17,146 bases of DNA from a bacterium (GTDB taxonomy: Bacteria > Patescibacteriota > Microgenomatia > UBA1400 > PJMF01), in assembly GCA_900299155.1 (NCBI GenBank), contig OMIS01000041.1, positions 1 through 17,146 on the forward strand. The letters run 5' to 3'. The stretch's first letter is position 1, and the number at the start of each line of letters is the position of its first letter. Position numbers and translations under genes: made by a program. Positions 1 to 6,897 of this stretch are shown piece by piece. The notes beneath the pieces were generated by a model. It ran no database searches. It worked only from the letters and a program-made list of their open reading frames with translations, and was not told the origin of the DNA.

Positions 1-791
1 ATATCTACAGTCCCATCTTCTTTTAATGCAATGGGTTGAACTAATATTTCATGTTCACGGATGCTCTGGGGAACCCCAGCATTTGATGGATGAGTCCCAA
101 TCAAATAATAGTCTCCACTTAATGTTTTTTGCCCATAGGCTGCAGCTACTAGGTCATCTGAGGGTACTTCCCTATCAGTTGTATACGGATCTGAGAATTT
201 TTTTATTAATTTAATCGTAGGGTTATCCCCAGTGAGTTCTGATAATGGTACATCCAAAACAGCTATAGCTGGTTTAGATGTATCTGATTCAGTAGGGAAC
301 CTTTTTCTCTCAATCATACCTATTACATCAACTGGATTTACATAAACAGGCACACCCTTAACTTTTTCATTAGCTGGATCTGTAAAAACAGGCAGGTCTT
401 CAATTTTTTTATCATATATCGCATCTGAAACATGTTGTATGGTATTAAATACTCTATTACATACCGCACCTAAACCATATGACTTACGCGGATCAAATCC
501 TCTGCTTTTCTGAAAAAAACCATTTCTATACAAGTCACTAATAAGAGCACCTTCAAACATCCACTTATCATTTATATTTTTCTCTTGTCCAGTAATTGCT
601 CGGTACAGTCTAATTCTCAATTCAAAGGGCTGTGCTTCATTGTTAGATCCTCTCTGAGCGTCAAGAACTGCAAGCAGATTTACAACACCTGTATTCCTGA
701 CATATTGAATGCTAAATTCGTTTTCACCAATTTCGTCTTCACTAATTTCCTCTTCAGGGTGTTCTAGGTATGATTGTTCAAAGTATGGCAT
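1..791 (-). CDS. Hypothetical protein, C-terminus cut off by window edge
   Basis: The minus strand is open from an ATG at 791 to the left edge, giving 263 codons without a stop. The gene therefore continues outside the window. Stop codons lie in frame just upstream of this ATG, so it is the first possible ATG start. The N-terminus is acidic (EHPEEEISEDEIGENE, residues 11-26). The rest is a soluble, mixed-composition protein with no signal peptide, no clear membrane segment and no motif I recognise. The later part is rich in short valine/proline stretches such as GVPVYVNPVDVIGMIE near residues 147-162. It lies downstream of the ABC-F gene on the same strand, 66 bp away. No convincing Shine-Dalgarno is visible; a TATAAA at 827-822 is a possible -10. 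Function unknown. The long open frame and sensible composition make a real gene likely. Confidence 0.75.
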   Translation of the reverse strand, partial: MPYFEQSYLEHPEEEISEDEIGENEFSIQYVRNTGVVNLLAVLDAQRGSNNEAQPFELRIRLYRAITGQEKNINDKWMFEGALISDLYRNGFFQKSRGFDPRKSYGLGAVCNRVFNTIQHVSDAIYDKKIEDLPVFTDPANEKVKGVPVYVNPVDVIGMIERKRFPTESDTSKPAIAVLDVPLSELTGDNPTIKLIKKFSDPYTTDREVPSDDLVAAAYGQKTLSGDYYLIGTHPSNAGVPQSIREHEILVQPIALKEDGTVD

Positions 792-857
792 ATATGTGTA
801 CTAATCTGCCTAGGATTATTCTTTATACAAGTTTTCTATTTGGTTAGTTTAAACAAC

Positions 858-2321
858 CTACTTTTCCAAATCCAGAGTCAAATCTATCCGAATCTGTGAA
901 ACAAAGTCTTCCACATGTGAGATCAAAATCATCGCTCCTTCATACTCATTGAGTGCCGCTGCAATAACAGGCAAGTGGCGGAAGTTAATATGATTGGTGG
1001 GTTCATCTAAAATCAGTAGCCCGGGCTTTTGCAGTACAAGTCGTGCAAAACACAGTAACCCCTTTTGGCCTTCAGATAAGCTGTGAATCTCACTTGAAAT
1101 AATATGTGAGGTAATTAAAAATCCAGCAGCCACCGAACGCAAGTATTCTTCGGTACCGGAACTGTCTCCAAGCAGCATAGCTTCAACCAGTGATTGATGC
1201 ACTGTATGATCATAGTTGAGAGCGGAGAAGTCCTGACTGTAATACCCCACACGTACTCCAGGGGCAATAGTGGCACCTGCTGCTGTACCTGTGGCCAGTG
1301 AATCTATCAAAGTAGTTTTGCCGATACCATTTGGACCCTTAATTTGCAGATGCTGATCTTTTCCTAAGATAATTTTGGCAGGTTTTTCTACCACTTGGTG
1401 ATTCTGCATAATACTAAATGAATCAATCTTCATGATCGTACTAGGCAGATCTTTTTGTGCTTCAATCGTAAAGTCACGGATCGTTTTATCTTCACGGCGG
1501 ACATCAACTTTTTCTTCTTCATATGCCTCTACTTTTTCACGCATCTTCCGTGCCACGAGCCGCATCTTACCGCCTTTGTGAGCGAAAAAGTTTATTTTTT
1601 CCTTGTTCTCTTGAATCTCTTTGGCCAGGCGCGCATTCTGACTATTTTCCTTTTCAATGCGAGCTTTAATTTGCTCCACCACATCGTAGTATGTCCCAAC
1701 GTACTGTTCGACTTTTCTGGTAAAGTTATCCAGATATAAAACGCCATCGGTGAAGGTATTTAAGAAATCTGCATCATGGGAAATCACCAGCACAGTTTTT
1801 TCGTACTCCATTAAGAAAAGCAATAAATGCCCGATGCCATCCGCATCTAAGTTATTGGTGGGCTCATCCAGTAGCAATATGTCTGGTTTTTGGATCAATG
1901 CAGCCGCGAGCAGTAGTCGTGCTTGTTGCCCGCCTGAAAAACTTTTAATTTTTTTTGAGGTGTCTGCCACTAAGTTTACTGCATTCAAAACTTCATTGAT
2001 GCGTCGTTTGAGCTCATACTCATCGACGGGGCAGACAGTGTGAAAGTATTCAGTGATGGATAGCTCACGTTCTGCAGGAGTAAACACTTGATGCGCCGTA
2101 GCCACCGTAAAATCGTTTTTTACAGAAATCGTGCCAGACTGAGGTTTTAATTTGCCAGTAATCAGTTTGAAAATTGTACTTTTGCCAGCACCATTTTGAC
2201 CCATCAGTGCCACTTTCATACCTGCCCGAACAGAAAAGCTGACGCCTTCCAGAATTTCACGGCGGTAGCCATGTTCAAAGTGGACGTCGGTAAAGTTAAT
2301 AACGGTTATATCGCTTGGCAT
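858..2321 (-). CDS. ABC-F family ATPase (Uup/EttA-like, two nucleotide-binding domains)
   Basis: This is a soluble protein of 487 residues with two ABC ATPase domains and no membrane segments, the ABC-F arrangement. Family members act on ribosomes as translation factors or resistance proteins. Domain 1 has Walker A GQNGAGKS (41-48), signature FSGGQ (128-132), Walker B ILLLDEP (148-154) and H-switch SHD (181-183). A charged, probably coiled-coil linker spans about 205-290, where ABC-F proteins carry the P-site tRNA interaction motif. Domain 2 has Walker A GPNGIGKT (329-336), signature LSEGQ (415-419), Walker B LLILDEP (435-441) and SHV (468-470). Both catalytic glutamates are present. Domain 2 differs from the usual pattern in its D-loop (NHIN instead of NHLD) and its SHV instead of SHD. 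The protein is somewhat shorter than typical members. It is divergent from the receiver-like gene across a 105 bp gap. Which ABC-F subfamily it belongs to cannot be told from the sequence alone. Confidence 0.93.
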   Translation of the reverse strand: MPSDITVINFTDVHFEHGYRREILEGVSFSVRAGMKVALMGQNGAGKSTIFKLITGKLKPQSGTISVKNDFTVATAHQVFTPAERELSITEYFHTVCPVDEYELKRRINEVLNAVNLVADTSKKIKSFSGGQQARLLLAAALIQKPDILLLDEPTNNLDADGIGHLLLFLMEYEKTVLVISHDADFLNTFTDGVLYLDNFTRKVEQYVGTYYDVVEQIKARIEKENSQNARLAKEIQENKEKINFFAHKGGKMRLVARKMREKVEAYEEEKVDVRREDKTIRDFTIEAQKDLPSTIMKIDSFSIMQNHQVVEKPAKIILGKDQHLQIKGPNGIGKTTLIDSLATGTAAGATIAPGVRVGYYSQDFSALNYDHTVHQSLVEAMLLGDSSGTEEYLRSVAAGFLITSHIISSEIHSLSEGQKGLLCFARLVLQKPGLLILDEPTNHINFRHLPVIAAALNEYEGAMILISHVEDFVSQIRIDLTLDLEK

Positions 2322-2334
2322 ACTTGAGATGGTT

Positions 2335-2343
2335 AGTGTAACA
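2335..2343 (-). promoter_or_regulatory. Candidate extended -10 for the ABC-F gene
   Basis: Read on the minus strand this is TGTTACACT: a TGn extension followed by TACACT, a 4/6 match to TATAAT. It ends 13 nt before the ATG at 2321, which predicts a very short 5' leader. No good -35 is seen and no Shine-Dalgarno precedes the start. Weak candidate. Confidence 0.3.
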
Positions 2344-2413
2344 CGAATTGAAAGAATTGGTACCTAGCTTGTTTTGGCATGCTTGTTCGTCTAAAAATGT
2401 GTGAGTGCTACAC

Positions 2414-2419
2414 TATAAT
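2414..2419 (+). promoter_or_regulatory. -10 box TATAAT, predicting a leaderless transcript
   Basis: A perfect TATAAT ends 7 nt before the ATG at 2427. A transcription start at the usual distance would fall at or one base before the start codon. No Shine-Dalgarno lies between box and ATG. No -35 with sensible spacing is evident. Confidence 0.6.
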
Positions 2420-2426
2420 ATAGTTT

Positions 2427-2864
2427 ATGAATACAGAACAATCTCTCGCTGTAGCAATCTTTGAAGACGAGCAAAGAGAAATTAAGAGACTTGAAGCAGT
2501 ATTGCCAGATGTTTTGAAAATTATTTCCCTCACGACAATCGACTTGTGTTCGCGGTTTGTTGATGATGCGGCATATGCTGCTGAGTTGTTGGGACCTGCT
2601 GTGCTGATCGCATGTATTGTGGACGGTAACATAGCTCCAACAACATTTGACAAAAAGGACGGGGTGCAGTTACTAGCAAAAATGCGAAAAGAACCTCGGT
2701 TTGCTGATGTACTACTGATTAGTAACTCTGGTGGTGGTGAGTTACAAGCAGCACATGCACATTTACAGAAATCAGGACCTCGTATGAAACAGTATTTAGC
2801 AAGTCTTGTAGAGATCCATCAACAATGGAAACTTCAAGGTAAGGGCAAACTCAATTTTCAGTGA
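2427..2864 (+). CDS. Stand-alone receiver (CheY-like) domain protein, divergent
   Basis: This 145-residue soluble protein has the outline of a response-regulator receiver domain and no output domain. An acidic pair E13-D14 follows the first strand (LAVAIFED). The strand ACIVDGN places D66 where the phosphoacceptor sits. DGVQLLAKMRKEP (78-90) resembles the helix after the phosphorylation loop. VLLISNSGG carries S99 at the Thr/Ser position, and K115 could be the conserved lysine. Overall similarity is weak, and the insertion after D66 (residues 68-77) is longer than usual. If it is a receiver, it would be phosphorylated by a histidine kinase not present here. The start is the ATG directly after a TATAAT box; the stop is TGA. 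It is the first gene of a plus-strand run. The receiver assignment is inference from motif spacing. Confidence 0.8.
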   Translation: MNTEQSLAVAIFEDEQREIKRLEAVLPDVLKIISLTTIDLCSRFVDDAAYAAELLGPAVLIACIVDGNIAPTTFDKKDGVQLLAKMRKEPRFADVLLISNSGGGELQAAHAHLQKSGPRMKQYLASLVEIHQQWKLQGKGKLNFQ

Positions 2865-2899
2865 AATTAATAGTGCTATAAGCTTGATTTTTCCATATA

Positions 2900-2929
2900 T
2901 TTACAATCATTCAATATATTTGATATAAC
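2900..2929 (+). promoter_or_regulatory. Extended -10 promoter for the secreted-protein gene
   Basis: TTTACA (2900-2905, 5/6 to TTGACA) is followed by an 18 nt spacer and TGA-TATAAC (2921-2929), a TGn extended -10 with a 5/6 hexamer. The predicted start of transcription is near 2936, giving a leader of about 28 nt that contains the Shine-Dalgarno of the next gene. This is the most complete promoter in the window. Confidence 0.6.
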
Positions 2930-2953
2930 TATTTTAGTAGCTATTTATTAGTG

Positions 2954-2958
2954 AAAGG
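2954..2958 (+). promoter_or_regulatory. Shine-Dalgarno AAAGG
   Basis: AAAGG lies 5 nt before the ATG at 2964 and fixes that start. It is notable because most starts in this window have no such site. Confidence 0.65.
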
Positions 2959-2963
2959 TTCCG

Positions 2964-3389
2964 ATGGTTAAGAAAATTCTAATAGGTTTTTCGACAGCAT
3001 TTGTATTAACGCTGACTATTGTGAGTCCTGCACTAGCAGAGTCGCAGAATTATAAATTCTATTACTATGAAGATCGAGATACTAGTGGAATGTTGAGTGT
3101 TGGAGATACTTGTTGGAGAACTGGAGTTACACTGACCAAAGGCATGTTTATGAATAATCCTCCATATAATACATGGATATATAGTTTTGTGGGATTATTG
3201 GGCAGTAGTTTTACAGTGAATAACATCACTGATATCACAACTTGTAAAACAACCAGTTCAAATACTCAAAGCCTTACAGTTGGTGTGCAGCATTTACTAA
3301 AGGATCAATATGGTACAACAGTCTACTTTACTCCAGCAGGCGGTGGCACTGGGTATCAAGGTTTAATTGGGGGAAATGGTAATTTTTAA
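2964..3389 (+). CDS. Small secreted protein of unknown function
   Basis: This 141-residue protein begins with a classic signal peptide: MVKK, a hydrophobic core to about residue 21, then PALA-ES with predicted signal peptidase I cleavage after A25. The mature part of about 116 residues has no further membrane segment. It is rich in Tyr, Thr, Gly and Asn, starts with a KFYYYEDRD motif and has only two cysteines (C50 and C94), which could form one disulfide outside the membrane. The end is glycine-rich (GGGTGYQGLIGGNGNF, 126-141). No sorting motif or known domain is recognised. It has its own strong promoter and a clear ribosome binding site, unlike its neighbours, suggesting separate and possibly high expression. 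It could be a surface or pilin-like accessory protein, but nothing in the sequence proves it. Confidence 0.82.
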   Translation: MVKKILIGFSTAFVLTLTIVSPALAESQNYKFYYYEDRDTSGMLSVGDTCWRTGVTLTKGMFMNNPPYNTWIYSFVGLLGSSFTVNNITDITTCKTTSSNTQSLTVGVQHLLKDQYGTTVYFTPAGGGTGYQGLIGGNGNF

Positions 3390-3442
3390 CTGCAGTATAG
3401 AATTTGAGTAAGCCTGATACTGTAAATTAGATTTTCTCTGTG

Positions 3443-3448
3443 TATACT
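3443..3448 (+). promoter_or_regulatory. -10 box TATACT, predicting a leaderless transcript
   Basis: TATACT (5/6) ends 8 nt before the ATG at 3457, with no Shine-Dalgarno between. A weak -35-like CTGTAA lies at 3420-3425 with a 17 nt spacer. The arrangement matches those before 2427, 10645 and 16143. Confidence 0.5.
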
Positions 3449-3456
3449 TGCCGTAT

Positions 3457-3732
3457 ATGAAGCATCTGCTCTCAAGTATCTTTGGAAAGCCAAGTTCTGT
3501 TTCACGACCTACAGCACGTTTTGTAGCCCCGAGCGCACCAAAAACATTTGGTGAAGCACGAGCTCAAAAAATGGAGCAACGCTTGCAAAGTAACATTAAG
3601 GAGCGGCAAACACTTGCTCGAGCACAAGCGGCCACAGTTGATCCACTGCAAACACATATACAAGAGCGTAGTGATATAGTTTCAGGTCGGATTGATCGCT
3701 TGCAGCAGCAGCTTGCTGATTCAAAGAAATAA
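3457..3732 (+). CDS. Small hydrophilic protein, coiled-coil C-terminus, unknown
   Basis: This is a 91-residue basic, hydrophilic protein without cysteine or tryptophan. The N-terminal 30 residues are rich in Ser, Pro and Ala and probably disordered. From about residue 31 to the end the composition (Ala, Gln, Glu, Arg, Lys, Leu) suggests a long helix or coiled coil, ending RIDRLQQQLADSKK. No family is recognised. I chose the ATG at 3457; an in-frame TTG at 3448 would add three residues but overlaps the -10 hexamer. The gene sits 57 bp before the helicase gene and may be co-transcribed with it. A role linked to the helicase is possible only by position. Confidence 0.65.
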   Translation: MKHLLSSIFGKPSSVSRPTARFVAPSAPKTFGEARAQKMEQRLQSNIKERQTLARAQAATVDPLQTHIQERSDIVSGRIDRLQQQLADSKK

Positions 3733-3789
3733 TTTCACAATCATAGCAACACATTCAAAAACCAGTACAATACAGGTAGCATAATTTTC

Positions 3790-6700
3790 ATGAATCAAAA
3801 TCTCAGAACACAACAAACGGCCAAGTTTACTGCACTCTATCAAAAACTCAATACTGCTCAGCGGCAAGCAGTAGATACAATAGAAGGTCCAGTTCTGGTT
3901 GTGGCAGGACCGGGGACAGGCAAAACACAAGTGCTGTCTGCGCGCATTGCTAATATCTTGCAAAAAACTGATGTGGCTCCGTACAACATCTTGGCGCTGA
4001 CATTTACTGAATCCGCTGCCAAAAACATGCAGGAGCGCGTGGTCTCCATGATTGGTAAAGAGGGATACTACGTAGAGATCACTACTTTTCATTCATTTTG
4101 TGCCAGTGTCATTACTGCATATCCAGAATATTTCTCCATAGATCGAGATAGCCAACCCATCACTGATGTGGAACTTTTTGAGACGATGAAAGCTACGATT
4201 AAAGAACTGCCGCTGGAAGCACTCAAGCCGCTCAACGCACCATATTTCTATCTCAAAGAAGCAGTCCGTGCCATTTCACAGCTCAAGCGCGAGGGGATCA
4301 CTCCCGAGCGGTTTAGCGAGTTACTTACCACTGTATTTGCTGATGATGCAAAACCAACTACAAAAGGCGGTGCCGCAACATTTGAAAAGCAAAAGGCAAA
4401 AAACCAAGAACTGGCTACAATCTATGCACGATATCAGGAAAAACTGCGGAAACAGAATCGGTATGATTTTGATGACATGATTACCTTTGTGATTGCTGCT
4501 TTTGAAAAGGAAGAAACACTGCTACTGGAATACCAAGAAAAGTTTCAGTATTTTTTGGTGGATGAATATCAGGATACAAATAGTGCTCAAAATGAGGTCG
4601 TGCGGTTACTGGCTTCGTACTGGGGCGACCAAGCAAATATTTTTGTGGTGGGGGATCCGCATCAATCAATTTACCGGTTTCAAGGCGCGTCCACAGAAAA
4701 TGTGGTGAGTTTTACTGAACAGTATCCAGATGCCACTGTGATTACGTTGGATACTAGTTACCGCTGCCCAGCTGAAATAAATACGGTGGCACATACAGTG
4801 ATTGGTAACAATGTACTAACGCAAACCAATCCACTTCACTCGCCCGCGGCTAAAACATTATTTACTGCATTAACAACACCACTCAATGGTGTCAAAAAAA
4901 ATCCCCATGCTGTGCAAGTGTGGTCAGCGCCATCACAAACGATTGAAGTCATACAAGTGGCAGAACAAATTCAAACGCTATTACAAAGAGGTGTCCCTGC
5001 TGAAGAAATTGCTATTTTGTATCGTGCAAATAAAGATTCAGTGGAAGTGACGGAAGTTTTAGAAAAATGGCACATCCCCTATGAAATTGATGGCGGAAAT
5101 AGTGTGTTTGAGTTTGAACCAATCAGGCAGTTTTTGCAGTTACTACAAGTGATTGAGTTATACAAAATTAACCAAGAAGATGAAAGATTTTTTGAAGTGC
5201 TGTGCTATGGCTGGTTGCAGCTTGATACGCTCAGTGTCTATCGAATAACGCATCTGGCAGGGGCAGAACGTAAAAGGGTTCGTGAACTTGTTGAGTCTGG
5301 ATATGAGGCACTCAAAGTTCTTAGCCCCGACTGCCTTTCTGAAGATGAGCACGGCAAACTACTTCGATTTATTACCCAGTTACAAACTTGGGCAGAACAG
5401 GAAGGACAGCGGACTTTTATTGAGTGGTTTGAGCTAGTGGCACAAGAAAGTGGCTTCTTGGATTGGATGAAGCAGCAGTCTACCGTTGTGGAGCATTTGC
5501 TCTACTACAATACCTTGCGCCAATATGTGGAACAGCTGTGTCGTGAACGCGTAAACTGCAAATTACCACAGTTCTTGAGTGCTGTTGAAACAATGCGTTC
5601 GTATGGAATTTCACTAGTAGTGCAAGATTTGAATATTACTAAAGGTGCGGTGCATCTCTCCACTGTTCATAAAGCAAAAGGCCAAGAGTGGGAGTATGTC
5701 TTTTTGATTCATTGTAGTGATGGTGTGTGGGGTAATACTCGTGAGCGGAATTTACTTCCGCTGCCTGCAGAAATTATGAGTCATACAGATATCACTAAAA
5801 AAGAGCGTAATGAAGATGATCGACGGTTATTGTATGTAGCAATAACTCGTGCAAAACAGCAAGTAGTTGTAAGTTATCCTGAGACGAGTATCTCCAATAC
5901 TGCGGTGAAAACGATTAACCCCAGTATGTTTATTGCTGAGATGCAGTCAAGTGCGCTTGCGCTTTCTGTGCAGCAAGATGACAAATTAATTGAACGACAA
6001 GAAGACTTTTTAAGTAAATTAGTGGCTCCAGCTCCCACGGTACAGCACACAGAACAAGCTGAAAAATTTTTTAAGGAACTCATCGGTACCTATAGACTAT
6101 CAGTTTCTGCGCTCAATAATTATTTGCAAGATCCTGCTCAATTTATTCTCCGTGATTTACTGCGGATTCCTTCTGGAAGTGCACCATACTTAGCATTTGG
6201 AACTGCCATCCATGCGGCGCTTGAAGAATTGTTCAAACAGATTCAAAGAGGTGTGAAAGTTGATAGTGAAAAAATTTTTAAGCGCTATGAAGAAGTATTG
6301 GGACAAGAAATTTTGACTCGTGAAGATTTTGAACGACGGTTAGTACATGGAAAAAAAGTGCTTGAACAGTATATGAGTGAGTTACAACTAGATGTGCTCC
6401 AACCATGGCAGCTAGAAGCACGGTTCGGCAGTGGAATGCGCCGTACAGTCCTCGATGATATGCAGCTAGTGGGCAGAATTGATCGTTTGGACTGGATCGA
6501 TAAAAAAACAAAAACTGTGCGGGTGATAGATTATAAAACTGGTTCAGCCAAATCACGCAATACGTTAGAAGGTAAAACACAATCAGCTGGACTTTCAGCT
6601 CGTGAACAAAGTTTGCCAGAAAGTATCAGAAGCCCATTTAAGCGACAGCTCTTATTTTATAAATTATTAACGCAGCTTGATACCGCTTTTGAACCTGAAG

Positions 6701-6897
6701 TAACTCAAGGAGTCTTCGAGTTTGTTGTCCCTGATTCTCAGACAGGCAAAATGGCAGTCCATGCATTTGATTTACCTGATACTGAAGTAGAAGATCTCAA
6801 AGAACTGATCAGAACTGTGATGCGAGAACTACGCTCACTACAGTTTATGGAGTATTTACCCAACGCTATTTCCACTGTGGGAGTGCAAAGTAAATAG
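3790..6897 (+). CDS. UvrD/PcrA-like superfamily 1 helicase fused to a PD-(D/E)XK nuclease
   Basis: This 1035-residue protein combines an SF1A 3'-5' DNA helicase with a C-terminal RecB-type nuclease, an architecture of end-processing recombination enzymes such as AddA and AdnB. Helicase motifs in order: Q motif NTAQRQAV (21-28), Walker A AGPGTGKT (39-46), Ia TFTESAAKNM (71-80), Ib TFHSF (99-103), II VDEYQDTN (257-264), III VVGDPHQSIYRFQGA (286-300), IV DTSYRCP (321-327), V STVHKAKGQEWEYVFL (624-639), VI DDRRLLYVAITRAK (676-689). The nuclease spans about 770-1000: AFGTAIHAALEE with H808, GRIDRLDW with D898, IDYKTG with D914 and K916, and RQLLFY with Q953. No cysteine cluster is present, so no Fe-S nuclease as in AddB. 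No RecC/AddB-like partner lies here. A weak TACAAT at 3766-3771 may be its -10. The 3' end overlaps the convergent PMT gene. Confidence 0.93.
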   Translation: MNQNLRTQQTAKFTALYQKLNTAQRQAVDTIEGPVLVVAGPGTGKTQVLSARIANILQKTDVAPYNILALTFTESAAKNMQERVVSMIGKEGYYVEITTFHSFCASVITAYPEYFSIDRDSQPITDVELFETMKATIKELPLEALKPLNAPYFYLKEAVRAISQLKREGITPERFSELLTTVFADDAKPTTKGGAATFEKQKAKNQELATIYARYQEKLRKQNRYDFDDMITFVIAAFEKEETLLLEYQEKFQYFLVDEYQDTNSAQNEVVRLLASYWGDQANIFVVGDPHQSIYRFQGASTENVVSFTEQYPDATVITLDTSYRCPAEINTVAHTVIGNNVLTQTNPLHSPAAKTLFTALTTPLNGVKKNPHAVQVWSAPSQTIEVIQVAEQIQTLLQRGVPAEEIAILYRANKDSVEVTEVLEKWHIPYEIDGGNSVFEFEPIRQFLQLLQVIELYKINQEDERFFEVLCYGWLQLDTLSVYRITHLAGAERKRVRELVESGYEALKVLSPDCLSEDEHGKLLRFITQLQTWAEQEGQRTFIEWFELVAQESGFLDWMKQQSTVVEHLLYYNTLRQYVEQLCRERVNCKLPQFLSAVETMRSYGISLVVQDLNITKGAVHLSTVHKAKGQEWEYVFLIHCSDGVWGNTRERNLLPLPAEIMSHTDITKKERNEDDRRLLYVAITRAKQQVVVSYPETSISNTAVKTINPSMFIAEMQSSALALSVQQDDKLIERQEDFLSKLVAPAPTVQHTEQAEKFFKELIGTYRLSVSALNNYLQDPAQFILRDLLRIPSGSAPYLAFGTAIHAALEELFKQIQRGVKVDSEKIFKRYEEVLGQEILTREDFERRLVHGKKVLEQYMSELQLDVLQPWQLEARFGSGMRRTVLDDMQLVGRIDRLDWIDKKTKTVRVIDYKTGSAKSRNTLEGKTQSAGLSAREQSLPESIRSPFKRQLLFYKLLTQLDTAFEPEVTQGVFEFVVPDSQTGKMAVHAFDLPDTEVEDLKELIRTVMRELRSLQFMEYLPNAISTVGVQSK
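6866..6897. other. Convergent 3' overlap of helicase and PMT coding regions
   Basis: The plus-strand helicase stops with TAG at 6895-6897. The minus-strand PMT gene stops with TAG read from 6868 to 6866. The two coding ends share 32 bp on opposite strands, and no terminator hairpin is seen between or just beyond them. Confidence 0.85.

Noticed and set aside
842..858. Imperfect palindrome around GTTTAAAC between the ABC-F gene and the truncated gene, as a terminator or operator.
   Set aside because: Only about 4 bp of outer stem pair, with no T-run on the minus strand. Likely chance in AT-rich DNA.
1455..2043. Plus-strand open frames of 94-97 codons inside the ABC-F gene.
   Set aside because: They are antisense to a clearly coding, motif-rich gene, and their products look like translated reverse complement.
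3393..3422. Inverted repeat CAGTAT...ATACTG after the secreted-protein gene, as a terminator.
   Set aside because: The stem is only 6 bp with an 18 nt loop and no T-run follows. Too weak to call.
3780..3785. CATAAT 4 nt before the helicase ATG as another leaderless -10.
   Set aside because: It is too close to the ATG: transcription would start within the codon. TACAAT at 3766-3771 is a better, still weak candidate.
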